A DNA stretch of 64,000 bases from Siphonodentalium dalli (GCA_032622095.1 CP136066.1:113605319-113669318), one strand, 5' to 3'. Positions 11,822 to 26,200 are shown, counted from the first letter of the stretch. Numbers and translations are program-made. Notes: generated from the letters alone by a model not told the origin.

Positions 11822-13105
11822 CTGCAATAGAGATGACTATATAACTGTCATTCTGACCATAAATTCAAAACAATTCCTAGAAAGGTGACCTTAAATTATG
11901 AGGTTTCACTAAACTATGACTGCAAATGAGAATAAAAAAACTTGTGGCTAATCCCCTTTGTAATGAATTTATTATAGCAAAATATGCCTAAACTATTGAT
12001 GGCAGATGAAAAGTGAAACTAAGCGAGGCAAATATTCCAATGAGGGTAATTTTATAAAAACTAAATTATACTATTGGGAAATAATCAATAATCAGATGAA
12101 AATAATTATGATACAAAGTAAGATGAACTATTTTGGATTCCCTATATTCCTTTTTTCACACACAATGCATGTTAAAATTGACCTGAACCGATACAAGGCT
12201 GATAACATCACAATATCAATTTGTTAATTTTTTCTTGTGTGCAACACTTAAGTACACGCCAAGTCACTTGGTCGCGAACAACATGGCTGATTATGGGGAA
12301 TCATCGTCCATTTCCCTAAATTGCACACAACCCATCGGTGATGGTGAACGGTCTGGAGAAGCTTCTGTTTTGTTTACATTATCAGCACAGACAATTTTGT
12401 CAAGAGTTGTATAACATTTCACTCAACTAATATGAGTTATGTTTCCGTAGCCATGTAATTAACAGAATTAAGTGATGAAACTACGGTTGAAATATTTATT
12501 AAACGGCCAGAGACTGTTTTGATTTTTGTCTCCATTTTTCTAGAATTTCTGCACATCCACAGGTAAAGGAGTCGGGGAACATTATTTTTTTATTATTTTA
12601 TTATACTTGTATACCGGCATAATACAATTAAAATTATATTTATAATCCATACAATGTGTGTATTGACAAATTAACTCCGTTTATTATTATTTCAGTAAAG
12701 TTTATTCCACTGCGATTTCCTGGGGCATTGTTTTTGGAAATTCCCCAGCTAGATGCCATATTCTAAAACTAGATGCTACTTCACAACTTTGACCCATGCA
12801 TGACCAATACAGGATCTACCACGATCAAGTGAATTTGAGTACAATATTGACATGATAAATACATTTATCCAATTCACCTGACAAGTTTGTCCAATCAGCT
12901 GTTCAACAGTTCAGGGTGTATAACGGAAATTATTATTGGTCGCATATTGCACATATTCACTGTCAAGTCCTGCAAATCCCAATTACTGGGCATTATAACA
13001 GTATCACATATATATATATCAGCACACATTTTACCACTATGTGTAGTTTGAATAAGTTATAAACTTGCTGTGTGGCATGACTCTACACATGGATATTATG
13101 TAGCC
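11822..13105. other. ANAPC1 intron, left part
   Basis: AT-rich, with no gene recognised. It leads into the minisatellite at 13106. Confidence 0.5.
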
Positions 13106-14419
13106 GATTCCCATCATACGTTTTCACATGATGCAAGATTTCCACCATACGTTTACACATGTTGCATGATTCTCACCATACATTTAACTATACACATAAT
13201 GCATGATTCCCACCACATGTTTTCACATAATATATGCATGATTCCCACCACATGTTTTCACATAATATATGCATGATTCCCACCACATGTTTTCACATAA
13301 TGCATGATTCCCACCACATGTTTTCACATAATGCATGATTCCCACCACATGTTTTCACATAATGCATGATTCCCACCACATGTTTTCACATAATGCATGA
13401 TTCCCACCACATGTTTTCACATAATATATGCATGATTCCCACCACATGTTTTCACATAATATATGCATGATTCCCACCACATGTTTTCACATAATGCATG
13501 ATTCCCACCACATGTTTTCACATAATGCATGATTCCCACCACATGTTTTCACATAATGCATGATTCCCACCACATGTTTTCACATAATGCATGATTCCCA
13601 CCACATGTTTTCACATAATGCATGATTCCCACCACATGTTTTCACATAATGCATGATTCCCACCACATGTTTTCACATAATATATGCATGATTCCCACCA
13701 CATGTTTTCACATAATATATGCATGATTCCCACCACATGTTTTCACATAATGCATGATTCCCACCACATGTTTTCACATAATGCATGATTCCCACCACAT
13801 GTTTTCACATAATGCATGATTCCCACCACATGTTTTCACATAATGCATGATTCCCACCACATGTTTTCACATAATGCATGATTCCCACCATACATTTTCA
13901 CATGATGCATGATTCCTACCATACATTTCACATAATGCCTGATTCCCACCATACATTTCACATAATGCATGATTCCTGCCATACATTTCACATAATGCAT
14001 GATTCCTACCATACGTTTTCACATAATGCATGATTCCCACCATACGTATTCACATAATGCATGATCCCCACCATATGTTGTCACATAATGCATGATTCTC
14101 ACCATATGTTTTCACATAATGCATGATTCCCACCATATATTTCACATAATGCATGATTCCCACTATATATTTTCACATAATGCATGATTCCCACCATATA
14201 TTTCACATAATGCATGATTCCCACCATACATTTCACATAATGCCTGATTCCCACCATACATTTCACATAATGCATGATTCCCACCATATGTTTTCACATA
14301 ATGCATGATTCCCACTATATATTTTCACATAATGCATGATTCCCACCATATATTTTCACATAATGCATGATTCCCACCATATGTTTTCACATAATGCATG
14401 ATTCCCACCATATGTTTTA
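13106..14419. repeat. 31-bp minisatellite, about 42 units, intronic
   Basis: The unit is about 31 bp and contains cataatgcatgattcccacc followed by acatgttttca. Some units are 35 bp because a TATA is inserted (ataatatatgcatg). The central units are nearly identical, while the two edges are diverged (catacg, catata, catttca variants), the usual result of homogenisation at an array's centre. It lies in the intron between exons 14 and 13. Confidence 0.95.
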
Positions 14420-14521
14420 AGGACAGAGTGAACCTCATTGAACTGTCAGAAATATCACAAGAAGATGAAGACTGCGTAATGAAAAAATCATCCTCAGCAA
14501 TCAGGCTGGTTGAGAACTTAC

Positions 14522-14596
14522 CTCGGGGAGATTACTGTTAACCCATGCCATGTTTGGCAAGACAGAGTCCCACAAAATCAAGCTACGGCTTATTGT
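14522..14596 (-). CDS. ANAPC1: ANAPC1 exon 13 in window
   Basis: This exon is 75 nt (25 codons) and reads SRSLILWDSVLPNMAWV then NSNLPE, matching human ARCLILWDDILPNSKWVDSN. The acceptor is gcttttcag and the donor gtaagt. Phase is 0 at both ends. Confidence 0.95.
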
Positions 14597-15536
14597 CTGA
14601 AAAGCAGAAAACAGGCTAACAGTCTTCAAATTAGGGTGTAATTCGGTCACAAATGAATCACAAAAAGGCAATGAAGCTGTCACTTTATCACTAACATCTG
14701 TCACGATGAATTCCTAATTACCAAGCAATGACCAACTCCTCAGTGATCATGACACGAAATAACAGAATTCAATGTGAAGTCTGTCATAATCATTCTAAAT
14801 TTAATCAAATAATTATGTTACTGCTTTCTCATAAGGTCATTAAAAAAAACACGTGTTTTCAGGCAATTTTGCTCCAAAAATCTGACAAGGGAAGGAGGCT
14901 TTTTTTTTCTCCTCGGAATCTTGTATACAAAATTGTAATATCACTAAATTCTTATTCTTGATGCTATGTGCTGAAGGTATCAAATAAGGATTATCCTCAG
15001 ATTCCTCTTGTATGCACTATTTTGTTCCACTATTTAAAACTGACGATTTCTCAAGGCTATTTTATACCCAACTCGGACAAATTGAACCATTAGAAAATAT
15101 TATGAAGTATATAAGGAATGATAATATGGTATTCCAAGTCATTCCCCTTTTTCAGACATCTGTATGTACTAATATAGTGAATTGAGTGCTGCAATGTCTG
15201 AGCTTACCAACTACTTTGAGACACAGTCAATACCAGTTCAAGATTGAACGTTATAGTACTAATAGTATTAGTAGTATTATATTTATTTTGTACTTGGCCT
15301 CCCTGTTTCATACAGGTAACCATCCCAGATGTTGGTTACATATGGGGCACCATATGGCTCCATAGGAAAACCCTGGAATAACTAGAGGTGTGACCGTCCC
15401 AATGGGACTAAGGATACCCCCCGTGTTTTTAAAATACTAAGATGTTTCACATGTCAGTAAACATTTAATCAAATAATAAAATAACAGTTCCCATTGCAGA
15501 TGCACAACCCTAACCCTAATCTTAAACCTATTGACC

Positions 15537-16170
15537 GAAAAATGTAGGAATAAAAGCTCGGACAAAATTATGCATGTTGCGAAAATGTTCTAAGTCGAAA
15601 AAGGGGACTAACTCCACCAAAAAAAAGTCGGACAGACGTCATAATCGCAGGTGCACAGGTTCTCATGGTGCTAAATATATCAGTGCCAAGATTAAAAAAC
15701 ATTGACCTAAAAATGTAGGAATAAAAGCTCGGACAAAATTTTGCATGTTGCAAAAAAATTTCTAAGTCGAAAAAGGGGGATAACTCCACCAAAAAAATGT
15801 CAGACAGATGTCATAATCGCAGGTGCACAGATTCCCATGGTACTAAATATTTGTGCCAAGTTTAAAAAAAATGACCTAAAAATGTAGGAATAAAAGATTG
15901 GACAAATTATACATGTTGCAAAAATTTTCTAAGTCGAAAAAGGGGGATAACTCCACCAAAAAAAGTCTGACAGACGTCATAATCGAAGGTGCACAGGTTC
16001 CCATGGTGGTTGAAGTCTGTGTCAAGTTTCACCGAAAATGATTAAAAAACGACTGAGAAAATCTTCGGACAAATTTGTGTCCACGGACGGATGGACGACA
16101 GACAGATGAGCTGATTCCAGTATACTCCCCCACAACTTTGTGGGGGGGGGGGGGGGGGGGGGGGGTATAA
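15537..16170. repeat. About 165-bp tandem repeat x3, 'ataactccacc' family, with G-run
   Basis: There are three head-to-tail diverged units with aatgtaggaataaaagctcg, aagtcgaaaaaggggg and ataactccaccaaaaaa. They are followed by an acggacggatggacg stretch and a 24-base G-run at 16142-16165. Related sequence occurs at 51050-51420 and 53340-54300. This style is common in bivalve genomes. Confidence 0.8.
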
Positions 16171-16538
16171 TGATGATAGTCTAGTTGTGTGAACCAAAAC
16201 TTTATTTTAAAACAAAACAAAATTCAGTTCTAGAAACGTCTCCCATTGTATCAATAGCAATCGGCAAAAGTGGTCATATTGACCTAAATTTTCACTGTCA
16301 GGAATAGCGCTGTCACTTTCAGTCTGTAGCTTACTATTTCATACAAATCTTTCATGTTGCATGAGTTTTGAACACATGTCACAATAATTAGGTAGCCTCT
16401 TTTTATCAGAGCAGACACAATCATTTTTCAGGTTTATATTATTAATTTATCGGCATTTGTAAGTGCATGTGCTTAAACAGGAACTGTTGATAGAACGAAA
16501 ACATTGTTCGTAATTCCTGATGAATTAAATATTAGTAA

Positions 16539-17225
16539 GGCCAAAAAAAAAAGAAAAGGGTTTTGATTCTCAGGCATAGCCGCGTCAAAAAAAAGGCCTG
16601 CATTGTACCCCCAAGTTTATTGGTAATTTGTGTTGAATATTTCGATCTGCGGTCAGCACATACGGTATTTGGGAACGCAAACCGAAATGAAATAAAAACT
16701 CAGTTTGACAATCGGTGTATATTCGTCATGTTTTTGAAGTTTTAGTAACAATAAATTAGCAATATTGTCCATCATCCATTGTATGTACATATACAGTCTC
16801 TAATTAGTCAGTGGAATAGGTGAACCACGACTTTCTATGATAGTTTGGAAGATCACTTTATCTTTTCGTTTCAACTGTATTTATGCTCCATATTTTTATA
16901 TGAATCCAATATGTAGTTCTGGTGTTGCTAAAATGATTGTGCCGATATTAAAATCATATCAATATATATATCATTCTAGGTAATCCCTATATGAGATATA
17001 GGTAGTACAATGTCATAATTTGTCATTCTTTATATCAGATTAGACTAGTTTATATCCATTACAAAGTTCTCCCTACATTTTCTGAACCTGGGAAGGTATA
17101 ATAACCCATGTTTACTATGCCAGTCTACAGGCAGAAAACAAATAAAAAATAAAAATAAAACCCTCGCGCCCTCATTGATTTAAAAAATAAATTGCCTGAG
17201 AATCAAATATCTTTTTTTTTTGGCC
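16539..17225. mobile_element. PIF/Harbinger-type non-autonomous element 1
   Basis: Ends GGCCAAAAAAAA ... TTTTTTTTGGCC are inverted repeats, with a longer subterminal match around TTTTGATTCTCAGGCA on the left and TGCCTGAGAATCAAA on the right. It is flanked by the 3-bp direct repeat TAA (16536-16538 and 17226-17228), as expected of the TWA target of PIF/Harbinger. No transposase is present. It is homologous to 47601-49411. Confidence 0.85.
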
Positions 17226-17332
17226 TAACAGACCAAATTTTGTTTAGTGACATGGGTTTTTAGTGACGTGGGCTGTGTGTGAGAACATGGATTTTTTATT
17301 TAATGGCCTTACATAAATTCATTGGAAGATTC

Positions 17333-17490
17333 TCGATCCTAGGTCTCCCATAGCAGTTGATGCCTAAGCAGAATGAGGTTCCCAGATGGTGAATTTGGTG
17401 ACGCTAGCACACTGTGCAGGTTAGCTTCACTAAATTCACACTCTGGGGACCTCATTCTGCAAATGATAGACATACTATTTGCAGGCTTGG
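17333..17490. mobile_element. Foldback MITE, family D, copy 1
   Basis: A palindromic core with agaatgaggttcccag ... ctggggacctcattct arms surrounds a short loop. Outer sequence includes tcctaggtctcccatagcag on one side and tgcaaatgatagacata on the other. Copies occur at 27606-27765 (opposite orientation) and 27905-28050. It ends about 24 bp from the donor of ANAPC1 exon 12. Confidence 0.8.
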
Positions 17491-17513
17491 TTTTGTTTGC
17501 CTTTGTTACATAC

Positions 17514-17592
17514 CCTGAGCATGAGGAAGTCTGGCCGCACATGGTCCAACATAAATTGAGTGTCCGGCGCAGTCATCCACTCAGCGACGGCA
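17514..17592 (-). CDS. ANAPC1: ANAPC1 exon 12 in window
   Basis: This 79-nt exon reads AEWMTAPDTQFMLDHVRP then DFLMLR, matching human ADWLRAPDTMYLLDFVKP. The acceptor is atattttag and the donor gtatgt. A foldback MITE of the same family as the one beside exon 10 lies immediately past the donor. Confidence 0.94.
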
Positions 17593-17654
17593 CTAAAATA
17601 TAATAATACTCCATTTATATAAAGCATTTTAAAGGAAAGCTGTTGCGATGAATT

Positions 17655-17725
17655 TTCCATCAATTATTGTATTGATCATGGATCACATGATTAGAAAATG
17701 GATCACATGATTAGAAAATAGTAGT
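17655..17725. repeat. 22-bp tandem duplication
   Basis: The unit atggatcacatgattagaaa occurs twice in tandem at about 17679 and 17699. Confidence 0.7.
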
Positions 17726-17880
17726 TGAGACAAATACAATCAATTTGAACCTGATTGAACTCCATGCCCATGCGCTGAGCAGAATTAAATTTACAAGCTG
17801 TCGCAGGAAGGAAGGCATCAAGCTTGGCAATGTATCTAGCATCAAGATAATAAATGCACAATCACATTTTCACCTTGGTA

Positions 17881-18003
17881 CAGTAATGCCCTAAATAATT
17901 GACTCCTTAACCACAGCAGAATTATGGGTAACTTTTCAGGATTTAGTTGGAAATATGGCTTGATGCCATTCATCAGAAAGCTCTCACTTTTAGGGCATTA
18001 CTG
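17881..18003. mobile_element. Short MITE with 15-bp terminal inverted repeats
   Basis: It begins CAGTAATGCCCTAAA and ends TTTAGGGCATTACTG, a perfect 15-bp inverted pair. It contains gaattatgggtaacttttca, which recurs at about 44134-44155. I saw no clear target duplication. Confidence 0.65.
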
Positions 18004-18004
18004 G

Positions 18005-18350
18005 GATGGGATGATCAGATGAGGGATGGGGACTGTAGGGTGTGCCAAAGGAAATTATTGACTAACAGACACATGACTGATGCCAACCAATGGCAATAGC
18101 TCAAACTTAACTAGTCAAGTTGAGCTAATAAATGTGGGTAGCAGGTTATGCGATCAATTCAACTTTGAAATGCTCGGATGAGAGATGTGACCTGTGACTT
18201 TAGGGTGTGCAGAAGGAAATTGTTAACAGATCACGCACGGATGACGGATGCCAACCCATAGCAATATCTCAAACTTGACGAAGCTAAAAACTCAGTTGCA
18301 CATAAAAATTATGCATGCTCAGAAAATTTGACATGGGATCAATTAACCCT
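18005..18350. repeat. Dispersed repeat, same family as 1-497, two units
   Basis: Two tandem diverged units of about 170 bp carry gatgagggatggggactgta, agggtgtgcca and gacggatgccaacccat motifs. Confidence 0.7.
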
Positions 18351-19899
18351 TAAGTATTCAGAATGCCCAGGAACGGCATGTCACATGTTACGTGGTGAGC
18401 TCAAGAAAAGTCTGTCTTATTGAATGTAATAAATAAAATAGATGTCACATTAGTTTTATGGGGTTTTGAGATTAATAAGTAAATTAATTAACTAATTACT
18501 GAGCATTGGCATTTGCATATTTTAAGTGTAAACTCCACAATATAATTAAAATATATGAATGAATGGCCACGTAATACAATCCCCATGCTTTATTTTAAAA
18601 CACCCCCACTAAGAAACACTGACTGACAACGTGCACAAGATATGTAAACACATGTTATGTGCTCAAGTGGGGACCTTCATTATGGCTATAAATATTACCT
18701 ATTAAATAATAAATAATGTTCAATGCACATTCAAACAAAAATATATGTTAGAGTTAGTTAGCTTTAAACAATGTTTTAATTGGCCATTTCTCGATTTGAA
18801 CTTAATTGATCAGCTGATGATGATGAAAATTTCAAGGTAGTTTGACAACGTCAGCACTCAAATGTAAACAAATAGCACAAATGTGCATAAGCCGATTGTG
18901 TTCTCTTGTTTGATTGATCAAGTTATTATTCTCTGTGCATTAACATGGTGATATACTCCAATAAATTGGACACATCGTGATATGCAAAATGGAAATAATG
19001 ATCTAGTGAAAAACGATTTATGTGACCTAGTAAAATATGATTTATGAGACCTAGTAAAACATGATATATGTTTTATTTGAATACTCACGAGCAGCAAGGT
19101 GATAAGTGCCTGCGGCTGGCATGCCATTTTCAAAATAAATGATTTCATCGCATTTACTTATCTGCATTTTAAGAAATGTCTTGCCATTTTATATTGAATG
19201 ATTGCTCAAACTTTCACTAAGAGAAAGTACTTTTTAGGATGTTTTAAATTATTTTACATGATATGTTGAAGGTATTCACACCAGATTGTAGAAATGTTAA
19301 GGTGAAATAAATTGGTGCCATTTCAAGTCACTTCAGAGGGAGGTAAGCAAAAACGTGCGATGTCATCAATGATAAAATATGAACTATTTTGACTGATAAT
19401 GCAGACGTTTTTAACTGCTTTCACATGTAAATATCCTAGAATTAATATGCCACTCAATGATGTATTTTATGTATAATTTCACTGTCTTAAAAACATTGAT
19501 AAACTTACCCCAATTTCGTTGTTTTCCATTGATGGAGAATTGTTGATCAGAACATGCAGAAACAAATTTACCTTTTGATTCTTTATATTATTAACTTTTA
19601 TAAAAGATGAAATATATACATTTAACATAATAAATATTCACAGTAATATACTGTGGTGGTGGATTTGACATTCATAACTCTGGAAATAAGATTGCTATAT
19701 CTACCTAATATAATGAAATTATATGAAGATGATGTGAAATAAATACTACATTTTTCCAATTAAATTGACACCGGACGTGAGTTGACTGGGATGATGACGT
19801 TGTCACCTTTCAGTGTTGGCTGTGGCAATGAAATTGGTAGTATGCATATTGTGTAAAGGATTAACACACCTGTTGTGCATCTCACCACCCTGACTTTAC
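18351..19899. other. ANAPC1 intron, nothing recognised
   Basis: AT-rich. A short triple repeat around 19005-19070 (gacctagtaaaa.atgattta) is the only structure seen. Confidence 0.45.
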
Positions 19900-20030
19900 C
19901 TGTTGTTAGTATCGAAGTAGAGCATTCCAAGAGCAAGTGTGGCGCCAGGCGAGGTGACATCAATATTCACACTGTCACCTTCCTTAATCTGATAACTCGG
20001 AGACCTAAAACGATCTCTCTGTGGACCAGT
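19900..20030 (-). CDS. ANAPC1: ANAPC1 exon 11 in window
   Basis: This 131-nt exon reads RSPSYQIKEGDSVNIDV and PGATLALGMLYFDTNN, matching human SPSYQIKEGDTINVDV and GATLALAMIYLKTNN. The acceptor is gatttcag and the donor gtaaag. The 8-kb intron upstream holds the 6.7-kb hAT and composite C. Confidence 0.96.
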
Positions 20031-20275
20031 CTGAAATCAATATATAATAAAGCTCAGTCTGTGTAAACATACACTCAAAGTCGTACTGAGTCTATTGTAG
20101 TTTTGTCAATATGTTATTTCTTGAAAGTGTGCAGGCTTCAATGAGATCATGTCACACTGTTATGTTAATCCTTTTGATTGGACGCTTTCATCTAAGGAGT
20201 GATTTCTGTAATGCTGAATCAGAATCCTGCAGTATGGAAATATAAACTCTGCGACAGGTAATCAGACCCACCATT

Positions 20276-23200
20276 TAGAGATGGGCGGTACTCGGTAATT
20301 ACCGTGCGGTATCTGTATCAGCGTAATACCGATTTACCGTACCGAATCAAAACTAAAAATACCGAATTTTTGGTACTGAAATTATTCATGTGTTGCCACC
20401 CTGTGTGTCTTCGTAGTGAGTAAAGTTTCTCAGTAAACACTCCTTAATTGTGTAGGATATATTTTTAGCATGCTATGTCGGTACCTTTCTATTAATGGGT
20501 CACCATCGGCACCATGCAACATGATCATGATGCCAATATCCCGCATGCAATGCAGTCACAACAAGTTTCCAAGCTGCAAAACAAAGTTCAGTCCCCTCGC
20601 AACGCGAAGCTGCAAAACAGAGTTCTGTCCCCTCGCTGATCTATGTCTGAACGCAGCCGGCATGAGCATTTTCTTAATTAAATCTAATATTTTTTTATTT
20701 AAGTGTTTTGTCAGTTACAATTCATTCTGGCTTGATCGAGACAGTTTTCAAATGAATATGGACAGTTCATTTATACAGTGAATCAAAATCTTACTTTCAC
20801 TTTCTAAAAAAAGAACAGATCCATCAATTGATTAAATTCTAAGAATTCGATCTTTACAATGTGTTTTGCTCAAATTCTCAATGCTGTATTTGCACAGCGG
20901 ATTTATTTCGGTGTTGCGACTATTTGGGATTTCTGAATTGTGATCACTGATTACTACTCACAATTCTATTCACTCACGAAAATGTGACGAAATTGACACA
21001 TATAGATAATGATGCAATCTTATTCTTTTCAAACGGAACTAAAAACCAATAAGAAGTCGTATCAGATAAATGATCTAAAAATAACATTTTCAATAGAAAA
21101 TACATATTCCCTATAAGATACTTACACACTGAACTACATGGTATATTCATCTTTATTCACAAGAAAGGATTCTATGAGATCCGTTTAAAATTTATTATTT
21201 TGGTACGAAATAGCTTAAGTACCTTTTTGAATCTGACATTATTTATATGATGTAGCAGGTCAAGGTCATTTGTTCACTTGTTATGTATATAAGCAAGTGT
21301 GGACCCAGTCAAGATCTCTTTTTCATCCTCTTACAAGACTCGAGGGGTGTGACCGAGCAGCGGGGAGGGAAAATCCCAATTTGGGAGCGACCTGTGAGTT
21401 CAGTGTGTAAGTATCTTATAGGGAATATGTATTTTCTATTGAAAATGTTATATTCCCTTCAAAGATACGTTACACACTGAACTACATGGTAGAATCAACT
21501 CATAGGAGGAGGCTGCGAGGAATGAGAAACTATTGTATTGTAGTGAAGAGTAATTAATTTGAACTTGCTGAGTAGCAACAAATGGATCCAAAAGGTACCG
21601 ATTTGCAAATTTTATTGATGGTACAAGGTAGAGTGGAGAAAGTGGAAGAATGAGCCCATTGGCTGAATCTCTGCACCTCCCCCCCCCCCCCCCTTTTGGT
21701 TCTGAAGTCAGACAAACCTGTAATTGTGAAATCTCCCCAAGGTCATATGCAGGTACATGCATGTGCCACCTCCTCCCTGGAGTAAGCTGGTCATATGCAG
21801 AAAGCATAGACCACCCTGCTCCATGGCATGTGACTGAACGAACCAAGATATCCCAACGTTTCGACACCAGAGGAAGGAAATCTATTGTTACCGGAATGGT
21901 CAATATGGATGCAAAACGAGGAAGTGGCAACTGTAAATACGATTAGAAACATACCACCAAGTCATGTATGGTGAAGAAAACCCAGAATTAAATAGCCACC
22001 GCATCAAGATTGTAAGGTTTGCGACCTACTGGCAGTAACGGTGTCTAACTCGACCAACTGATAAAGGCGCAAAAGAAGTATTTTCGGACTGACCATCAAA
22101 ATGACAGTATGTTACTTCAGTGAATTAATACACCGGACAGAGGCCATATTCCGTCCGACAATGCCCATGATTGGTAGTTACTTTAAGGCTGGAAACTGGT
22201 AACAAAAACCCCAGGTAACGAAGTCCATGAAGAGCGTTATAGGACTTGGAAATTCCCAAAATGTTTTCTGGTATCGAAACAATCGAGAAGAAAAAGTTCG
22301 GAGAGTCCAGAGTTGTAACTACCTCCACAGCCTGTCAATCCAATAGTGTATGCAGTTACACGTACACGTGATTCAAAGGAATACTTTGCAGTCTGCATGT
22401 AACATGTTAGAAAATGTGTAGAAGGAGGAGACCCATCGTGTTGGAACTACTTCAAACAGTCTGAAAGAAGGAACAGGCCATGGATGATTAAGGTCCCAAA
22501 AACAACCAGACTGTGGATAACAAGAAGATTGTGTCTGCTTGTTAATCACTGATTGTTCTTAACAGCCGAAGGACCCGGGTCCATGAGCAGTTATTGGTTT
22601 TTAGCCCACCGCAACGACCAAGGAGAAAGCATATACTCGGTCGACATGAGGTCGAGGAGGTATGCCAGAGGTGTGAACAGAAGGCAAAATTTACCGAAGA
22701 CCAGTCACATGTGTGTATGGTCGGACGGTTGTCTGTCGCTCATACAGCGAGGACCCGGACCCTAGGTCCTCCCCGCGGGCAGAGACTCTCTGTCGCCAAC
22801 AATGATTGTCTCATGTGCGCCGTTAGACGAATTGCCCGTCTGTTTGAGTAATGCAAGACAGCATGTCAAAAAAGGAGCACTGAGTACAATAAAGCCCGAT
22901 TCCAGAGGTGCCACGACTATTTATATTGATAATCGACAATCGGTCGGCCACAACAGACGATAATCGATTAATCGTACCTAACACCAGCAGTGGAAGTATT
23001 CTGTAATATGGCCTATTGGCTTGGTGCTGGGTAACTACAATTTGCTGTTGTTTGAGGAATCGGCTCAGGACATGTTTACATTAATGAAGTGCATCACAAA
23101 CCACTTTTATTGACCAATGAACAGAATGTATTCTATACCTGCACAATTATCGGCCATGTTATGGTGATAATAGAATTTGTGAGGTCATTAGAACGAACGT

Positions 23201-26200
23201 AAATATGAATTTCAGTGTCTGAATAGCCAAACATGCAAACCATATAAAGTAGGAATGCATAATGAATGGCCGACGGTTTGTATTTGATAATATCGAGGTT
23301 CATTCAGCATTCACTGCATGATACGCAATAGCCTATACAATTAACCTCTAAGGATACTTATTCAAGCACAGTATACTCAAATGACATCATGGAGAACATT
23401 GCTGATTAAAATGCCATAGGTTCCCTAGTTTCCAGAGAATTTCAATCAACTCCCATTGGTTCAATCAGATTCAAGGGCAAGTGCATTCAGCTCATTGAAG
23501 ACAGTGACAGTCGGCATATATCAAAGATGTAGTTCCGCCTTACAAGTAGAAATATACAATGACATCGCCATAATTTCAAAGCGGCAGGGCCGCCAATTTG
23601 TAGAATTAACAACAACATGAAGAGTAACCATGGCGCATCATCAAATGAACTGCAGACTGTTTGCAACATAGGTTAGTAGTACCCCTGTTGACGGAATCGC
23701 GTTGATATGCAATCACAGGTTGTTAACCCATCGGTTGTAGATTAAACTGTGTAAAACAAACACGGTATTCAATAATACTGGACATGTCCCGATGTCAAAT
23801 TACATAATGCATATTAATCGACGATGTAAATGGTAATCGATGATCGGCTTTATCAACGGTTCATCGATTATACGACTAATCGCGGCACCCCTACAAAGGA
23901 CTCCATCAAGCAGGGCATCAACGTGTGTTGTTGGCATGATGCAAGGCTCAAAGTTCTGAAATGCACCTGTTCACATGGAACAGGTTATTACCCACCGTAC
24001 CGCCACCCTAGAAGATTGCGTGAGTTCAATTGTCTATATCGTAACCTGATAAGCTAACCCAAACTGTAAAGCCATGATATTGAGCGAGAATAGATCTAAT
24101 CCTGGTACTACAGGTAAAAAAACCCATTGGGATTGTCCTAAGACTGTAGAGTCAAAAGCTGATGAATGTTCTACGCACAGAGAAACGGGAGTCACAACTT
24201 GGTTCGCAGAAAAAACAGCCTATAACTGCAGAAAGCCAGATTGACACTCGCAAGGAATCCAAGGCTTGGTGTTTCGCCCCATGGAACCGTAGTAAGGGCG
24301 AAAGATGATCGGTGTAAATTTATCACCAGAAAAATCGAACGGTCACCCATAAACAAAGGACAACGCTAATCAGTGACAAGTGGAAAGGTAATAAGTTTGA
24401 GCCCTGGTAAAACCTCATGGTTGTAGAACAAATCGAGTGTGTGTTAAAAGTCTCTGCCCCGGCCGATGACTGTGCTATGTACACTGTTATGGACAGCACC
24501 CGAGATTATCCGGCATCAGCCGGCGCGCTGTCTGGTGGCCCAATGCTCGGTCTCCCCTCGAACCTCCCAGGACCCAAATCGGAGGCGAGAAACTGCGTCT
24601 GCCACACCTCGATGCCTTGCAATTAACTCTAGCTCTTTTTTAGAGCCACAAGAAAAAACAGCAAGATCTCTCCGAAAACCAAAGTGAGAATCAGGATTCA
24701 CATTGGATGGCAAGTAGCCCTGATAATTAGAATTGTAATCTAAATGTGGGATCGGCAGATCCAAACCATGGATTTTGTTATCTTTAAAGTTAAAAAACTG
24801 AATAAACAGGGCTGCGTAAAGCCTGGGAAGAGACATCGAGGTATGATTAATGTTCAGACTGTTTCCCCCCCTAACTGGAGCCAGCTTAAACCTTGACGTG
24901 AAGCTGAATCATACTGTGCAGCCAGTAGGGCGGTGGCAACATACTTGGTCACAACACAAATCCAGATACCGCACCAACATGATGACACCACACTTAATGT
25001 TTCTAAAGGAACACAATCCGCATTGAACTACATGTTGAATGGGCAGATCAGTCAAATCTACATAGAATGAATTGCCACAGCCCCAGTGGTTACACTGGCT
25101 ACAACTCACCTCCCGTCAAAGAGCAAGCATTTTACGGCCATGCAGAGTCCCGGGAAATGGTCTTAACAGCAATTCCACCCGAGGGTAGACGCCAGGGAGC
25201 AACTTACTTTGGAAATTTGATTATCCAATAAAGAGCCTCACATTGACATGATGAAAGTATTTTGTTCTCATATCTCAAAGTCACATAAAATTCATACTAA
25301 AATGCATGGCTATTATCCAAGTTTGGATGGCAAATTGTGACCTGATGCGATACCAGTTAAGTTGCTCCCTAGGGGGCTGACAGATCTTTGTACGTCCCAC
25401 CTGCTTGTGAAAGGGAGATGGGAGGACGAAAATCTGAGGTAGGATCCAGCAGCAGCGGGCGAGCATGGTCGGATCCGTGCATAGTGGAACCCACCCTCGG
25501 AACAGTATGGCGCCTTGCCACAGTGACATTGGTGAAGTATGCGGCGGGGCCCCTCAAGGTCTGCATGGAACGAGGAATTTGATTAGCCTGAACCTGCTTG
25601 ACAATGGGGTGACTGAAACCGAGGCCATACGAGGAAGAAAATTGCTTGTTTTATGACCAGTTATAAGGATCAGGAAAGTGACCTAAAAATATTCCAGGAA
25701 ATTAGGTGACTGATGTGTCACATTATTACGTGTGAAATTGTGTCAGTCACTCAGAGATCTGACAAAAAAGTTATTTTGTTGGCAAACAATCTCAATGTGT
25801 ATTGTATTGTAAACGAATTCATAGTGAACTATGAGCCAAGAAAAACCACACAAGTGAGTTAATTCCTAGATAAACGAAAAAAGGACCCAAACCTGATCCC
25901 TATTTTGCTACATATGTCAACATGAAACAGATGTGTGAGTGACAATTTCAGAATTTCGACGTAAACAAAACGTGGCAATTTTCTATAACCGCAATGTTGT
26001 CTCACTGGTTGAATGATCTTTTAATACTTACATTCTAAAACCACAAGAACAGAGATAACATAGCAACTGTGCTGTATAGGCATTCCCAAAGAGAGTTCAA
26101 CACGTGAACGGCTGCATATATACAGACGAATTCAATTTCGAATTCAATTCGGAATACTAAAACACGTGCTCCAAAACCGGAAGTTGGGGAATTACCCACA

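Noticed and set aside
14099-14287. Minus-strand frame MVGIMHYVKCMVGIRHYV-like.
   Set aside because: Translation of the edge of the 31-bp minisatellite; the reading frame follows from repeat units lacking stops.
13106-14419. CRISPR-like array appearance.
   Set aside because: The units are contiguous tandem copies without unique spacers, in an animal intron.
21448-21930. 160-codon minus-strand open frame in composite C.
   Set aside because: It runs through the element's terminal repeat and a C-run, shows no domain, and the corresponding parts of elements A and B are not open in the same way.
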